Shown here: in pieces, positions 1 through 7,897 of the stretch
Position numbering within the stretch: the first letter of the stretch is position 1
How the letters are laid out: every line of letters starts with the position of its first letter
Origin: JALTBU01 sp964410645
Lineage (GTDB): Bacteria; Campylobacterota; Campylobacteria; Campylobacterales; Nautiliaceae
NCBI GenBank assembly: GCA_964410645.1
Contig: CAYPHV010000002.1
Span: forward strand, 8,924-72,923
Reading direction: 5' to 3'
Length of the DNA: 64,000 nucleotides
The notes under the pieces: model-generated
The model's database searches: none
What the model saw: the letters and a program-made list of their open reading frames with translations, nothing else
Told to the model about the DNA's origin: nothing
Position numbers and translations under genes: made by a program

Positions 1-1
1 T

Positions 2-385
2 CTGATAGATAATGACAAAATTATGTTAATAGGCTATGGAAACGGTGTCGGAAAAGCATATAAAGTTTTGAATATTTTAAAAGAAAAAGGAATTGACGCC
101 GGATTAACCGATTTGAGATTTGCAAAACCATTTGATAAAAAACTTTTAAAATCTATTAAGGCTAAGAAATGGTATATTTTCAGCGATAATGCAAAAAAGG
201 GTGGAATAGGGGAAATGCTATGTGAATTTGCAAATAAAGAAAATCTTGATAAAAACATTATTTCTTTTGAATACGAAGATAAATTCATACCTCACGGTGA
301 TATAAAAAAAGTAGAAAAATTTTTAGGTATTGACGAAGAAAGTATTGCACAAAAAATATTAAATAATTTGAATATGATACAATAA
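2..385 (+). CDS. dxs: 1-deoxy-D-xylulose-5-phosphate synthase, C-terminal fragment
   Basis: The reading frame is open from the window edge, so only the last ~127 residues of DXS are present. The enzyme condenses pyruvate and glyceraldehyde 3-phosphate to DXP, the first step of the MEP isoprenoid pathway; ispG, a later step, lies at 8.6 kb. The visible part is the transketolase C-terminal domain, with a GYGNGVGKA turn, the DLRFAKPFD strand-helix, and the IPHGD element that resembles the typical (F/I)xxHG motif near the DXS end. An internal ATG at 23 is not taken as the start because codons upstream of it stay open. A strong Shine-Dalgarno sequence for the next gene follows 18 nt downstream. 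The identification rests on this C-terminal domain only. Confidence 0.82.
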   Translation: MIDNDKIMLIGYGNGVGKAYKVLNILKEKGIDAGLTDLRFAKPFDKKLLKSIKAKKWYIFSDNAKKGGIGEMLCEFANKENLDKNIISFEYEDKFIPHGDIKKVEKFLGIDEESIAQKILNNLNMIQ

Positions 386-402
386 TAAAAAAAGGAGTAG
401 CT

Positions 403-696
403 ATGAAACTGGAAGAATTTTTAAAAGTAGGAATAGGAAGTGCTTTTTTAGCAAAAGAAAAAGTCGAAGAATTAATTGATGAAGCAAAAAAAAGAGGGGA
501 TTTAAATGAAAAAGAAGCTCAGAAATTAATAAATGAAATCAAAGAGCAGTCTCAGGATAAAATAAACGAAGTGCAAACAATGATAAACAAAGAAGTCAAA
601 AAACAATTAAATGAGATTGGAATTGCAACAAAAAATGATATTGAAAAATTAGAAAACGAAATAAAAGAATTGAAAAATATTATTGCAAATAAATAA
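403..696 (+). CDS. phasin-like coiled-coil protein
   Basis: A 97-residue, highly charged, almost wholly helical protein with no membrane segment and no cysteine. The N-terminus (KLEEFLKVGIGSAFLAKEKV) resembles phasin/polyhydroxyalkanoate granule-associated small proteins. Residues ~30-95 show heptad-like E/K/L/I spacing that predicts a coiled coil. The start is supported by AGGAG (aaaggagtagct) upstream of ATG. It lies 17 nt after dxs and may be co-transcribed with it. No PHA synthase is in the window, so a granule role is not supported by context. A generic structural or chaperone-like coiled coil is equally possible. Confidence 0.6.
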   Translation: MKLEEFLKVGIGSAFLAKEKVEELIDEAKKRGDLNEKEAQKLINEIKEQSQDKINEVQTMINKEVKKQLNEIGIATKNDIEKLENEIKELKNIIANK

Positions 697-911
697 AAAA
701 ATATTGCTTGAATCTGCATTTTAAGGTATGAAATTCGCTTCAAGAGTTAATAAGGCAATTTGGCTTTTTTTTTGCCCGGGGTATTGGTAAAAAGTATTAG
801 GTCTATCGGCAATAAATCGATGAAATAAAATCTTATTAATTATACCATGTATTATAAATAAACGATATTTAAGTATATCTAGTATATAAATTTTGAGGAA
901 TTTTGCTTATT
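697..911. other. intergenic region, no gene seen
   Basis: This 215-bp spacer between the phasin-like gene and tRNA-Leu holds no credible coding sequence. Its first ~90 bases contain short inverted segments (ATTGC and CTTGAA, later answered by TTCAAG and GCAAT), then a run of nine T and a small GC-rich patch, tgcccggggt, unusual against the AT-rich background. This could be the terminator region of the dxs unit or a small structured RNA, but neither is demonstrated. Confidence 0.3.
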
Positions 912-997
912 TGGTGCCGGCGGTGGGACTTGAACCCACATGAGCTAGGCTCACCGGATTTTGAGTCCGGCGCGTCTACCAGTTCCGCCACGCCGGC
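912..997 (-). tRNA. tRNA-Leu (anticodon CAA)
   Basis: Read on the minus strand, this is a complete class II tRNA. It has a 7-bp acceptor stem GCCGGCG/CGCCGGC, D-arm GGCGGAACTGGTAGACGC, anticodon stem CCGGA/TCCGG around the loop CTCAAAA (anticodon CAA, reading UUG), a long variable arm, and a T-arm with GTTCAAGTC. The 3' CCA is encoded at 912-914. The long variable arm and anticodon both specify leucine. It has its own promoter between it and the HU gene. Confidence 0.96.
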
Positions 998-1012
998 AGA
1001 AAAGAGAATAAA

Positions 1013-1041
1013 ATTATAATCTATTCCCTTTTAAAAATCAA
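1013..1041 (-). promoter_or_regulatory. sigma70-type promoter of tRNA-Leu
   Basis: On the minus strand a TTGATT -35 (1041-1036) is followed after 17 nt by a perfect TATAAT -10 (1018-1013). The predicted start lies near 1006, about nine bases before the tRNA 5' end at 997. Position and spacing suit a stable-RNA promoter. Confidence 0.65.
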
Positions 1042-1044
1042 GGC

Positions 1045-1320
1045 TTAAGAATTAACTAATTCTTTTAATTTTTTACCAACTTTGAATTTAACTGCTTTAG
1101 TTTCTGGAATTTGAATTTCTTTTCCTGTTCCGGGCACTCTTGCAATTCTTGGAGCTCTTGTAACTGTTTCGAAATTTCCAAATCCGATAAAACTAACTTT
1201 TTTCCCATTTTTTAAGGCTTCTTCAATTGCTTCAATTGTTGTGCCTATTACTTCATTTACATCTTTTTTGCTAAGAGAGGTTTTTTGGGCGACAACTGTT
1301 ACTAAATCTGATTTTTTCAT
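1045..1320 (-). CDS. hup: DNA-binding protein HU
   Basis: A 91-residue histone-like nucleoid protein of standard HU length. N-terminal helices (KKSDLVTVVAQKTSLSKKDV) precede the signature FIGFGNFETVTRAPRIARVP and the DNA-gripping arm GTGKEIQIPETKAVKFKVGK. It binds and bends DNA as a dimer in the nucleoid. Start choice is firm: the minus strand reads AAAGGAGGAAAAATG. It is read leftward and diverges from the CoA-binding gene at 1424. Confidence 0.95.
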   Translation of the reverse strand: MKKSDLVTVVAQKTSLSKKDVNEVIGTTIEAIEEALKNGKKVSFIGFGNFETVTRAPRIARVPGTGKEIQIPETKAVKFKVGKKLKELVNS

Positions 1321-1397
1321 TTTTCCTCCTTTATTTAAATTTCAAAAAATTTTACTCTTTTTTTTATTGAAAAATCAAGGGTTTTGCGAAAATTTGA

Positions 1398-1403
1398 TAT
1401 AAT
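1398..1403 (+). promoter_or_regulatory. -10 element of the CoA-binding protein/ilvA unit
   Basis: A perfect TATAAT in the context TTTGATATAATTTTG lies 20 bases before the ATG at 1424. T-rich sequence stands upstream in place of a clear -35, the usual pattern for Campylobacterota sigma70 promoters. It would start transcription near 1410 and give a very short leader. Confidence 0.6.
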
Positions 1404-1423
1404 TTTGTCAAAAAAGGCAAAGA

Positions 1424-1870
1424 ATGCAGGCTTGTAAGCTTCCAAATGCTCAAAAAGCGGATCGAAAAATATGTAAAATTCTCAAATCATCTAAAGTAAT
1501 AGTAATTGTGGGGCTTTCTCCAAAGCCGCACAGAGATTCTCATTTGGTGGCTAAATATTTACAGGAAAAAGGTTATAAAATAATACCTGTTTATCCGAGA
1601 GAGGAAAAAATTCTTGGTGAAAAAGTTTACAGGAGTTTGGAGGAAATCAATTTTGATGTTGATATTGTCGATATTTTTAGAAAAAGTGACGATACTCCTC
1701 CTATTGTAAAAAAAGCCGTAAAACTTTCAGGTATCAAGTGTATTTTTTTGCAAGAGGGTATTGAAAATAAACACTCAAAAGAAATTGCAAATAATGCGGA
1801 TATTTTTTATGTAGAGAATAGATGTATTATGGTGGAACATATGAGATGTAAAAAAGAAGGATTATTATGA
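1424..1870 (+). CDS. CoA-binding domain protein (YccU-like)
   Basis: A 148-residue single-domain Rossmann protein of the CoA_binding_2 family. Visible features are the nucleotide-binding strand-turn VIVIVGLSPKPHRDSHLVAKYLQEKGY, the PVYPREEKILGEKVYRSLEEI segment, and the C-terminal FLQEGIENKHSKEIA...VENRCIMVEH typical of YccU homologues. It probably binds CoA or an acyl-CoA; no catalytic role is established for the family. It overlaps ilvA by four bases (ATGA), so the two are translationally coupled. Confidence 0.85.
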   Translation: MQACKLPNAQKADRKICKILKSSKVIVIVGLSPKPHRDSHLVAKYLQEKGYKIIPVYPREEKILGEKVYRSLEEINFDVDIVDIFRKSDDTPPIVKKAVKLSGIKCIFLQEGIENKHSKEIANNADIFYVENRCIMVEHMRCKKEGLL

Positions 1871-3075
1871 TTAAAATAGAAAAAATTAAAAAAGCGCAGG
1901 AAAGAATAGAGAACATTATTTATAAAACGCCTTTTCCTTATGCGCCTAAACTTTCTCAAGAGGTCGGGAATGAAATATATTTAAAAAAAGAAAATCTGCA
2001 AACTACAGGTTCTTTTAAGCTTAGGGGCGCTTTTAATAAAATAGCTTCGTTGCCGGAAGAAAAAAGAAAAAAAGGTGTTATTGCGGCCAGTGCGGGAAAT
2101 CACGCCCAGGGTGTGGCTTTCAGTGCCAATTATTTCAATATTCCGTCGATTATTGTTATGCCGGAAGCCACTCCTTTAACAAAAGTAAGCGGTGTTAAAG
2201 AATATGGAGGCGAAGTAATTCTTGCAGGAAACAATTACGATGAGGCGTATGAAAATGCTGTTAATCTGGCAAAAGAAAAGGGACTTGAGTTTATTCACCC
2301 TTTTGCCGATGAAGAAGTAATGGCGGGGCAGGGGACAATAGCTCTTGAAATGCTCAAAGAAATTCCAGATTTGGAATATATAATTGTTCCGGTAGGAGGA
2401 GGAGGACTTATCAGTGGAATAGCCAGTGCGGCAAAGCAGATAAACCCTCATATAAAAATAATAGGTGTTACAGCCGTAGGAGCTCCTGCTATGAGGCTTA
2501 GTTTCCTTAGCGGTTCCGTTCAGGACAGTTCTTATGTAAAAACAATAGCGGACGGTATAGCGGTCAGAGACACTTCACCTGTTACTTATAAAATCATAAA
2601 AGAAGTGGTTGATGATATTGTGGAAGTTGATGATGAAGAAATTGCGAATGCTATTCTTTTTTTAATGGAAAGACAGAAAGTTGTCGTTGAAGGTGCCGGA
2701 GCTGTCGGTGTTGCCGCTCTTTTGCATCATAAAATAAAATTTGGATCTCCAAAAAAAGTGGGAGTGGTAATAAGTGGTGGAAATATTGATGTGACTATGG
2801 TTAGTTTAATTATTGAAAAAGGTTTATTAAAATCACATAGAAAAATGAAAACAGTTGTAACACTTCTTGACAAACCGGGGGCACTTATGAGTTTAACGGA
2901 GATTTTAAAAGAGCAAAAAGCCAATATTGTTTCAATCGGATATGATAGAACAAATTTAAATTTGGCAATAGGCGATGCCAATGTTTCAATAGCTCTTGAA
3001 ACAAGAGGAATCGAACATCAGGAGGCAATAAAAAGAGCTTTGCATAAAAACGGATTTAGATTTGTAATAGAATAA
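1867..3075 (+). CDS. ilvA: threonine ammonia-lyase
   Basis: A PLP-dependent threonine deaminase of 402 residues, making 2-oxobutanoate for isoleucine synthesis. The PLP lysine is in TTGSFKLRGAFNK (residues ~48-60). SAGNHAQGVA and the glycine-rich phosphate loop VPVGGGGLISGIA are present. A C-terminal ACT-like domain (~330-402, KTVVTLLDKPGALMSLTEIL) makes it the ~400-residue single-ACT type rather than the 514-residue IlvA of E. coli. It starts inside the preceding stop codon. ilvB-ilvH for the next isoleucine step lie at 42 kb, not adjacent. Confidence 0.92.
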   Translation: MIKIEKIKKAQERIENIIYKTPFPYAPKLSQEVGNEIYLKKENLQTTGSFKLRGAFNKIASLPEEKRKKGVIAASAGNHAQGVAFSANYFNIPSIIVMPEATPLTKVSGVKEYGGEVILAGNNYDEAYENAVNLAKEKGLEFIHPFADEEVMAGQGTIALEMLKEIPDLEYIIVPVGGGGLISGIASAAKQINPHIKIIGVTAVGAPAMRLSFLSGSVQDSSYVKTIADGIAVRDTSPVTYKIIKEVVDDIVEVDDEEIANAILFLMERQKVVVEGAGAVGVAALLHHKIKFGSPKKVGVVISGGNIDVTMVSLIIEKGLLKSHRKMKTVVTLLDKPGALMSLTEILKEQKANIVSIGYDRTNLNLAIGDANVSIALETRGIEHQEAIKRALHKNGFRFVIE

Positions 3076-3118
3076 GACAAAAAATGAATATGAAAAACAG
3101 TAAAAAAAGGAGAAATTA

Positions 3119-4534
3119 ATGAGTAAATATGAAGTTGTGATAGGTCTTGAAGTTCATGTTCAGCTTAACACAAAAACAAAAATTTTTTGCAGTTGTTCCA
3201 CTAGTTTTGGAGATGAACCGAATACTCATACATGTCCGGTATGTCTGGGACTTCCCGGGGCTTTGCCTGTTATGAATAAAGAAGCTGTAAAAAAGGCTGT
3301 AATGCTTGGGAAGGCGCTAAACGCTACAATTAATAAAAAAAGTACGTTTGAAAGAAAAAATTATTTTTATCCCGATTTGCCAAAAGGTTATCAAATAACC
3401 CAATTTGTTGTGCCTATAATTGAACATGGTGAAATAATTTTGGATAATGGTAAAAAAATAAGAGTAACAAGAGCACATTTGGAAGAAGACGCCGGTAAAA
3501 ATATTCATGAAACAGATTTTTCCAAGGTTGATTTAAACAGAGCCGGAACGCCTCTTATTGAAGTGGTAAGCGAACCTGACATGAGAAGTTCCGATGAAGC
3601 CGTCGAATATCTAAAGAAACTGCATTCAATAGTAAAATATTTGAATATCAGCGATGCCAATATGCAAGAAGGTTCGTTCAGATGTGATGCAAATGTGTCT
3701 ATCAGACCAAGGGGACAGAAAGAATTTGGGACAAGAGTGGAAAATAAAAATATAAATTCATTTAAATTTGTAAAGCAGGCTATTGAATACGAAATTGAAA
3801 GACAGACAGAGGCTTATGAATATGGCGAATATAAAAAAGAAGTAGTTCAGGAAACAAGGCTGTTTGATCATAAAACAGGTGAGACAAGAAGTATGCGGGG
3901 AAAAGAAGAATCAGCTGATTACAGATATTTTCCTGAGCCTGATTTACTGCCTCTTGAAGTGCCAGAAGAATTTTTTGATATTCAAATTCCCGAACTTCCT
4001 AATGAAAAAAAAGAAAGATATATTAATGAATATGGTTTAAAAGAATATGATGCCGGTGTTTTAACAAGTGAGCCTTGTCTGGCTAAATTTTTTGAAGAAA
4101 TGATTGAAACCGGTGTTGAACCTAACGCTGCAAACAGATGGCTTGCGATAGAATTATTGGGAAGACTAAACAAAACAGGTCAAAATATAGAAAATTCTCC
4201 TGTAAGCGCTAAAAAGTTGGCCTTTATTGCTATCAGAGAAAAAGAGTCTGTAATAAGCGGGGCAGGCGGTAAAAAAGTTCTTGATTTGTTGATGGAAAAA
4301 GATATGGAAGTTGACGAAGCGATTGAAAAGTTGGGTCTAAAACAGGTAAGCGACGAAAACTCAATTGAAAAAATAGTTGATGAAGTGTTAAATGCAAATG
4401 AAAATAAAGTTGCAGAGTATAAAGGAGGTAAAGAAAAACTTTTTGGCTTTTTTGTAGGACAGGTTATGAAAGCAAGCAGAGGCAAGGCTAATCCTCAGGT
4501 TGTTAATCAAATTTTAAAAGAAAAACTTAGTTGA
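3119..4534 (+). CDS. gatB: aspartyl/glutamyl-tRNA amidotransferase subunit B
   Basis: A 471-residue GatB, the tRNA-binding kinase/transamidase subunit of GatCAB, which converts Glu-tRNA(Gln) and Asp-tRNA(Asn) to the amidated forms. The N-terminus carries YEVVIGLEVHVQL and the Cys-rich zinc site (CSCS...CPVCLGLPGALP). RKNYFYPDLPKGYQI and DLNRAGTPLIEVVSEPD are diagnostic. The C-terminal YqeY-like tail ends in GQVMKASRGKANP. Length is typical. AAAAAAGGAG precedes the ATG. The stop codon overlaps a possible TTG start of the ion-channel gene. Confidence 0.97.
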   Translation: MSKYEVVIGLEVHVQLNTKTKIFCSCSTSFGDEPNTHTCPVCLGLPGALPVMNKEAVKKAVMLGKALNATINKKSTFERKNYFYPDLPKGYQITQFVVPIIEHGEIILDNGKKIRVTRAHLEEDAGKNIHETDFSKVDLNRAGTPLIEVVSEPDMRSSDEAVEYLKKLHSIVKYLNISDANMQEGSFRCDANVSIRPRGQKEFGTRVENKNINSFKFVKQAIEYEIERQTEAYEYGEYKKEVVQETRLFDHKTGETRSMRGKEESADYRYFPEPDLLPLEVPEEFFDIQIPELPNEKKERYINEYGLKEYDAGVLTSEPCLAKFFEEMIETGVEPNAANRWLAIELLGRLNKTGQNIENSPVSAKKLAFIAIREKESVISGAGGKKVLDLLMEKDMEVDEAIEKLGLKQVSDENSIEKIVDEVLNANENKVAEYKGGKEKLFGFFVGQVMKASRGKANPQVVNQILKEKLS

Positions 4535-4644
4535 TTAAAACTCACACTCTTTCAGGGGCAATTGTAAAACTTTTAGTTGCTTTTGCCTTTTATCTTGATT
4601 CAAATCAAAAATATAAAAAAATTAAACATATTTTTTGGCGTACA

Positions 4645-6135
4645 ATGAATGACGATACTTTTAAATATAAAAGATATTTTGATATATTTATGTTTACTTT
4701 AATTTTAATAAGTGTAACTATATTTTTGTATGATATAAAACATGAATCGCATCCTTTTTTTGAAGATTTTGATTGTTATTTTGTAACGGGAGTTTTTTTA
4801 ATCGAATATATTATCAGAGTTTGGGTTTATAATGATATTCATAAAATTATTATTCAAGAATATGAAGATTCTACATTTGTAAGCAGAAAATATCGATTAT
4901 TAGCAGTATTAAAAGACATTTTCCTTAAAAAGTGGGAATATGTTAAAACCCCTTTTGCAATTATCGATTTGTTGGCTATACTTCCCGGATACAGGCCTCT
5001 TAGAATATTTAGAATTTTCGTTATTTTTAGATTATTTAAACTATTAAGATATACAAAAAGCTTAAATTTATTTATTGAGGTATTGGCGAATAAAAAATTT
5101 GAACTTTTAATTTTATTAATTTTATTGTCTTTTGTAACATTTATAGGAGGCGTCGTTATTTATGTTTTTGAATCAAATGTAAACCCTAAAGTGGACAATT
5201 TATTTGACGCAATATATTGGGCATTAATAACGGTTAGCACAGTAGGATACGGGGATATCACTCCTGTTACACCTCAGGGCAAAATATTGACAATGTTTTT
5301 AATTGTTATAGGTATCGGTTTTATTTCTTTTACCACGTCTATTATCGCATCGGCGTTTACCGAAAGAATAGAACAGCTAAAATCAAGAAGAGTTGTAAGA
5401 GAACTAAACGCTATGAACAATGTTTATTTGATATGCGGTTTTTCAAATGAGGCGGAAGTTTTAGCTGAAAGATTTAAAAAAGAAAATCAGGATTTTATAG
5501 TTATAGATATAGATGAAAGCAAAATTAATAAAGCCATTGGCAAAAATTATATTGCAATGCACGGAGATATTACAGATAAAGAATTTTTAAAACAAATTAA
5601 TTTTGAAAATATTTCAAAGATTTTTGTATTGACGAATAACGATATTTCAAATGCTTTTATAATTTTAAGTATAAGAAGTTTTATTGATAAAGATATTATT
5701 GCTTTGGCAAATGATGAAAGAAATATTCCAAAATTTCAAAAAGCCGGGGCAAAATATATTGTAGTTCCGACCACCGCAACATCGCTTTTAATAGCAGAGT
5801 ATATTGGTCATCCGATTACATTTAAAATTATAGATGCAATATTGAATGAGAAGAAAAATGCAATAATAGATGAAATTGCAGTAATCAAAAATTCTATTTT
5901 AGACGGGAAATTAATAGGAGAAATAAATTTTGACAAATATAAATTAATTCTTTTCGGAGTTTTAAAACAAAAATCATATGTACTTTTTAATGAAACATTT
6001 AAATTGGAGGATAATTTTTTTTATTTTAATCCGCCTTTTGATTTAAGGTTGGAAGAGGGTGATATTATTGTTATAATGGGATATAGTGTAAGCGTTAATT
6101 ATTTTAAATATTTAGTGGAAAGAAGCAGTATATGA
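4645..6135 (+). CDS. six-TM voltage-gated-type K+ channel with RCK (TrkA-N/TrkA-C) domains
   Basis: Potassium channel subunit, 496 residues from this ATG. S1-S4-like hydrophobic segments come first, with an arginine-rich S4 (RPLRIFRIFVIFRLFKLLRY). The pore helix and selectivity filter TVSTVGYGDITP are intact. A cytosolic RCK domain follows, with the Rossmann fold NVYLICGFSNEAEVLAERF, then a TrkA-C-like end. The frame can also open 38 codons earlier at a TTG (4531) overlapping the gatB stop. Neither start has a strong Shine-Dalgarno sequence. The ATG is preferred because the extra segment looks non-conserved. It overlaps the next gene, a second RCK protein, by four bases, suggesting they assemble together. 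Confidence 0.8.
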   Translation: MNDDTFKYKRYFDIFMFTLILISVTIFLYDIKHESHPFFEDFDCYFVTGVFLIEYIIRVWVYNDIHKIIIQEYEDSTFVSRKYRLLAVLKDIFLKKWEYVKTPFAIIDLLAILPGYRPLRIFRIFVIFRLFKLLRYTKSLNLFIEVLANKKFELLILLILLSFVTFIGGVVIYVFESNVNPKVDNLFDAIYWALITVSTVGYGDITPVTPQGKILTMFLIVIGIGFISFTTSIIASAFTERIEQLKSRRVVRELNAMNNVYLICGFSNEAEVLAERFKKENQDFIVIDIDESKINKAIGKNYIAMHGDITDKEFLKQINFENISKIFVLTNNDISNAFIILSIRSFIDKDIIALANDERNIPKFQKAGAKYIVVPTTATSLLIAEYIGHPITFKIIDAILNEKKNAIIDEIAVIKNSILDGKLIGEINFDKYKLILFGVLKQKSYVLFNETFKLEDNFFYFNPPFDLRLEEGDIIVIMGYSVSVNYFKYLVERSSI

Positions 6136-6824
6136 AAATTATTCTTTTTGGATTTGACGATTTCGGAGAGAAAATAGCCGCTTCTGTGGGAAAAAAAGAC
6201 GTTAATATCGTTGTATTTGACGATGATGAAGAAAAAAGGGCAAAAGACAAATTGTATGACGTAATAAAATTAAGAGAAATAGACGATGATGAAATAAAAA
6301 AATTAGAAAATTTTGACCTGCTGGTTGCCGTATTAAGAGACGAAGACAAAAATCTTTTTTTGTGTTTGACTTTAAAAAATATTTTTCCAGATAAAAAAGT
6401 AATAGCCAAGGTTTCTGAAAAGGGCAATGAGTATAAATATCGTTTGGCGGGTGTTGATAAAATTATAAATCCTTATGATGTTACAGCCAACAGGATTATG
6501 ACAATACTTAAAAGACCTCTAACACTGAAAATTATCGAAGAAATGATTTTTAAAGACAATCAGCTTTCTTTTGTAGAAATAAAAATTCCTGGAAAATCAT
6601 TTTTAGAAGGAAAATGTATAAAAGATATATATAAGGAAATATCCAATAATTATAATATTTTAATAGTTGCTATTGTAGATAGAAGTATAAATGAGAATGT
6701 TCAGTTTCTTACAAAAGGTCTTAATCATATATTAAACAAAGATGATATTTTGGTTGTTGTGGGTGATGTTTTTGAGATAGAGCAGTTTAAGGAAGATTTG
6801 GAACTTTTTAAGGAGCATAAATGA
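6132..6824 (+). CDS. TrkA-family NAD-binding/RCK protein
   Basis: A soluble 230-residue protein with a TrkA-N Rossmann domain (MKIILFGFDDFGEKIAA, residues 1-115) and a TrkA-C domain (~140-230, SFVEIKIPGKSFLEGKCIKDI). Such proteins gate K+ transporters or channels in response to nucleotides or ions. It starts in the stop codon of the channel gene (ATGA overlap). The pair could supply an RCK1/RCK2-like ring like that of tandem-RCK channels, with the second RCK encoded as a separate polypeptide. It could alternatively serve a Trk/Ktr transporter encoded elsewhere. Confidence 0.82.
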   Translation: MKIILFGFDDFGEKIAASVGKKDVNIVVFDDDEEKRAKDKLYDVIKLREIDDDEIKKLENFDLLVAVLRDEDKNLFLCLTLKNIFPDKKVIAKVSEKGNEYKYRLAGVDKIINPYDVTANRIMTILKRPLTLKIIEEMIFKDNQLSFVEIKIPGKSFLEGKCIKDIYKEISNNYNILIVAIVDRSINENVQFLTKGLNHILNKDDILVVVGDVFEIEQFKEDLELFKEHK

Positions 6825-7708
6825 TCGGTATAATAGGAGCAGGTGCGTGGGGAAGTGCCCTTTTTCATACTTTGAGTATTAAAAATGACGTAATAATTAC
6901 TTCAAGACGAAAAAGAAATATAAATAAATTTACAACTTTTAATAAAATTTTTGAAAGTGAATATATAATTATTGTAATTGCCGCTCAGGAGATAAGCGGT
7001 TTTCTAAAAAAATATAATAAAAATTTGAAGAATAAAAAAATTTTGGTGGCGAGTAAAGGAATTGACAGTGACGCATGTAAATTTTTAAACGAATTGTTTG
7101 AACAATATACAGATAATAAAAATCTGGCTTTTCTTTCGGGGCCGTCATTTGCAAAAGAAGTAGAACAGGATAAACCGACAGCCCTTGTAATAGCTTCTGA
7201 AAATTTGGTATTGGCAAAAGAATTTAGTAATTTTTTTCCTGAATTTATTAAAACTTATGTAAGCCGTGATGTAATAGGTATAGAAATAGCCGGTGCATAT
7301 AAAAATGTTATAGCAATAGCCGCAGGTATTTGCGAAGGGCTTAATTTGGGAAAAAATGCAAGAGCTGCCCTGATCAGCAGAGGGCTTGTAGAGATGGATA
7401 GATTTGCTGAGTATTTTGGGGCTAAAAAAGATACGTTTTTAGGGGTTGCGGGAGCCGGAGATTTATTTTTAACTGCGAATTCGACAATGAGCAGAAATTT
7501 TAGAGTCGGACTTAATTTGGCAAAAGGCAAATTACTGGGCGATATTTTGAACGAACTCGGAGAGGTTGCCGAAGGCGTTTATACAGCTAAAGCAATAAAA
7601 AAAATAGCCAGTGAAAAAAGTATCTATACACCCATTGCCAGTGAAGTTTATAAAATATTATATGAAAAAAAGAAAGTTAGAGAAAGCTTAAGAGATTTGC
7701 TTTCTTAA
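6821..7708 (+). CDS. gpsA: glycerol-3-phosphate dehydrogenase [NAD(P)+]
   Basis: A 295-residue GpsA, reducing dihydroxyacetone phosphate to sn-glycerol 3-phosphate for phospholipid synthesis. The N-terminal Rossmann motif GIIGAGAWGSAL, the family signature FLSGPSFAKEVEQDKPTALVIAS, the catalytic-lysine region EIAGAYKNVIAIAAGICEGLNLG, and GAGDLFLTANSTMSRNFRVG are all present. It is slightly shorter than the ~330 residues usual elsewhere. AAGGAG precedes the ATG, which overlaps the RCK gene's stop. Confidence 0.95.
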   Translation: MIGIIGAGAWGSALFHTLSIKNDVIITSRRKRNINKFTTFNKIFESEYIIIVIAAQEISGFLKKYNKNLKNKKILVASKGIDSDACKFLNELFEQYTDNKNLAFLSGPSFAKEVEQDKPTALVIASENLVLAKEFSNFFPEFIKTYVSRDVIGIEIAGAYKNVIAIAAGICEGLNLGKNARAALISRGLVEMDRFAEYFGAKKDTFLGVAGAGDLFLTANSTMSRNFRVGLNLAKGKLLGDILNELGEVAEGVYTAKAIKKIASEKSIYTPIASEVYKILYEKKKVRESLRDLLS

Positions 7709-7710
7709 GT

Positions 7711-7812
7711 TTATTTGAGAGGAGAGTTTTTGATTGCATTATATGGCAAACATAAAATTGCTCCGGCTGCTATAACACATAATAATAAAGCTATAAATCC
7801 GCTAAAACCCAT
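7711..7812 (-). CDS. 33-residue single-span membrane peptide, unknown
   Basis: A very short frame on the minus strand encoding 33 residues: a short lead, a hydrophobic span (FIALLLCVIAAGAILCLPY, ~residues 6-24) and a polar tail ending in lysine. The case for a real gene is its ribosome site: CAAAAAAGGAG followed by ATAAA and ATG, as strong as those of the named genes nearby. The frame occupies the gap between gpsA and tlyA with its stop 3 bp from the gpsA stop. I do not recognise the family. It would insert once in the inner membrane, with two cysteines in the span. Confidence 0.55.
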   Translation of the reverse strand: MGFSGFIALLLCVIAAGAILCLPYNAIKNSPLK

Positions 7813-7897
7813 TTTATCTCCTTTTTTGTTTTATTAATTATAGCAAAATTATAAATAAAATAATACTTTTTTGATAAAATTTGTAAAAAGTATAAAT

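Noticed and set aside
4531..4644. TTG start of the K+ channel overlapping the gatB stop
   Set aside because: Possible, but there is no Shine-Dalgarno sequence and the extra 38 residues look non-conserved; ATG 4645 preferred. Not excluded.
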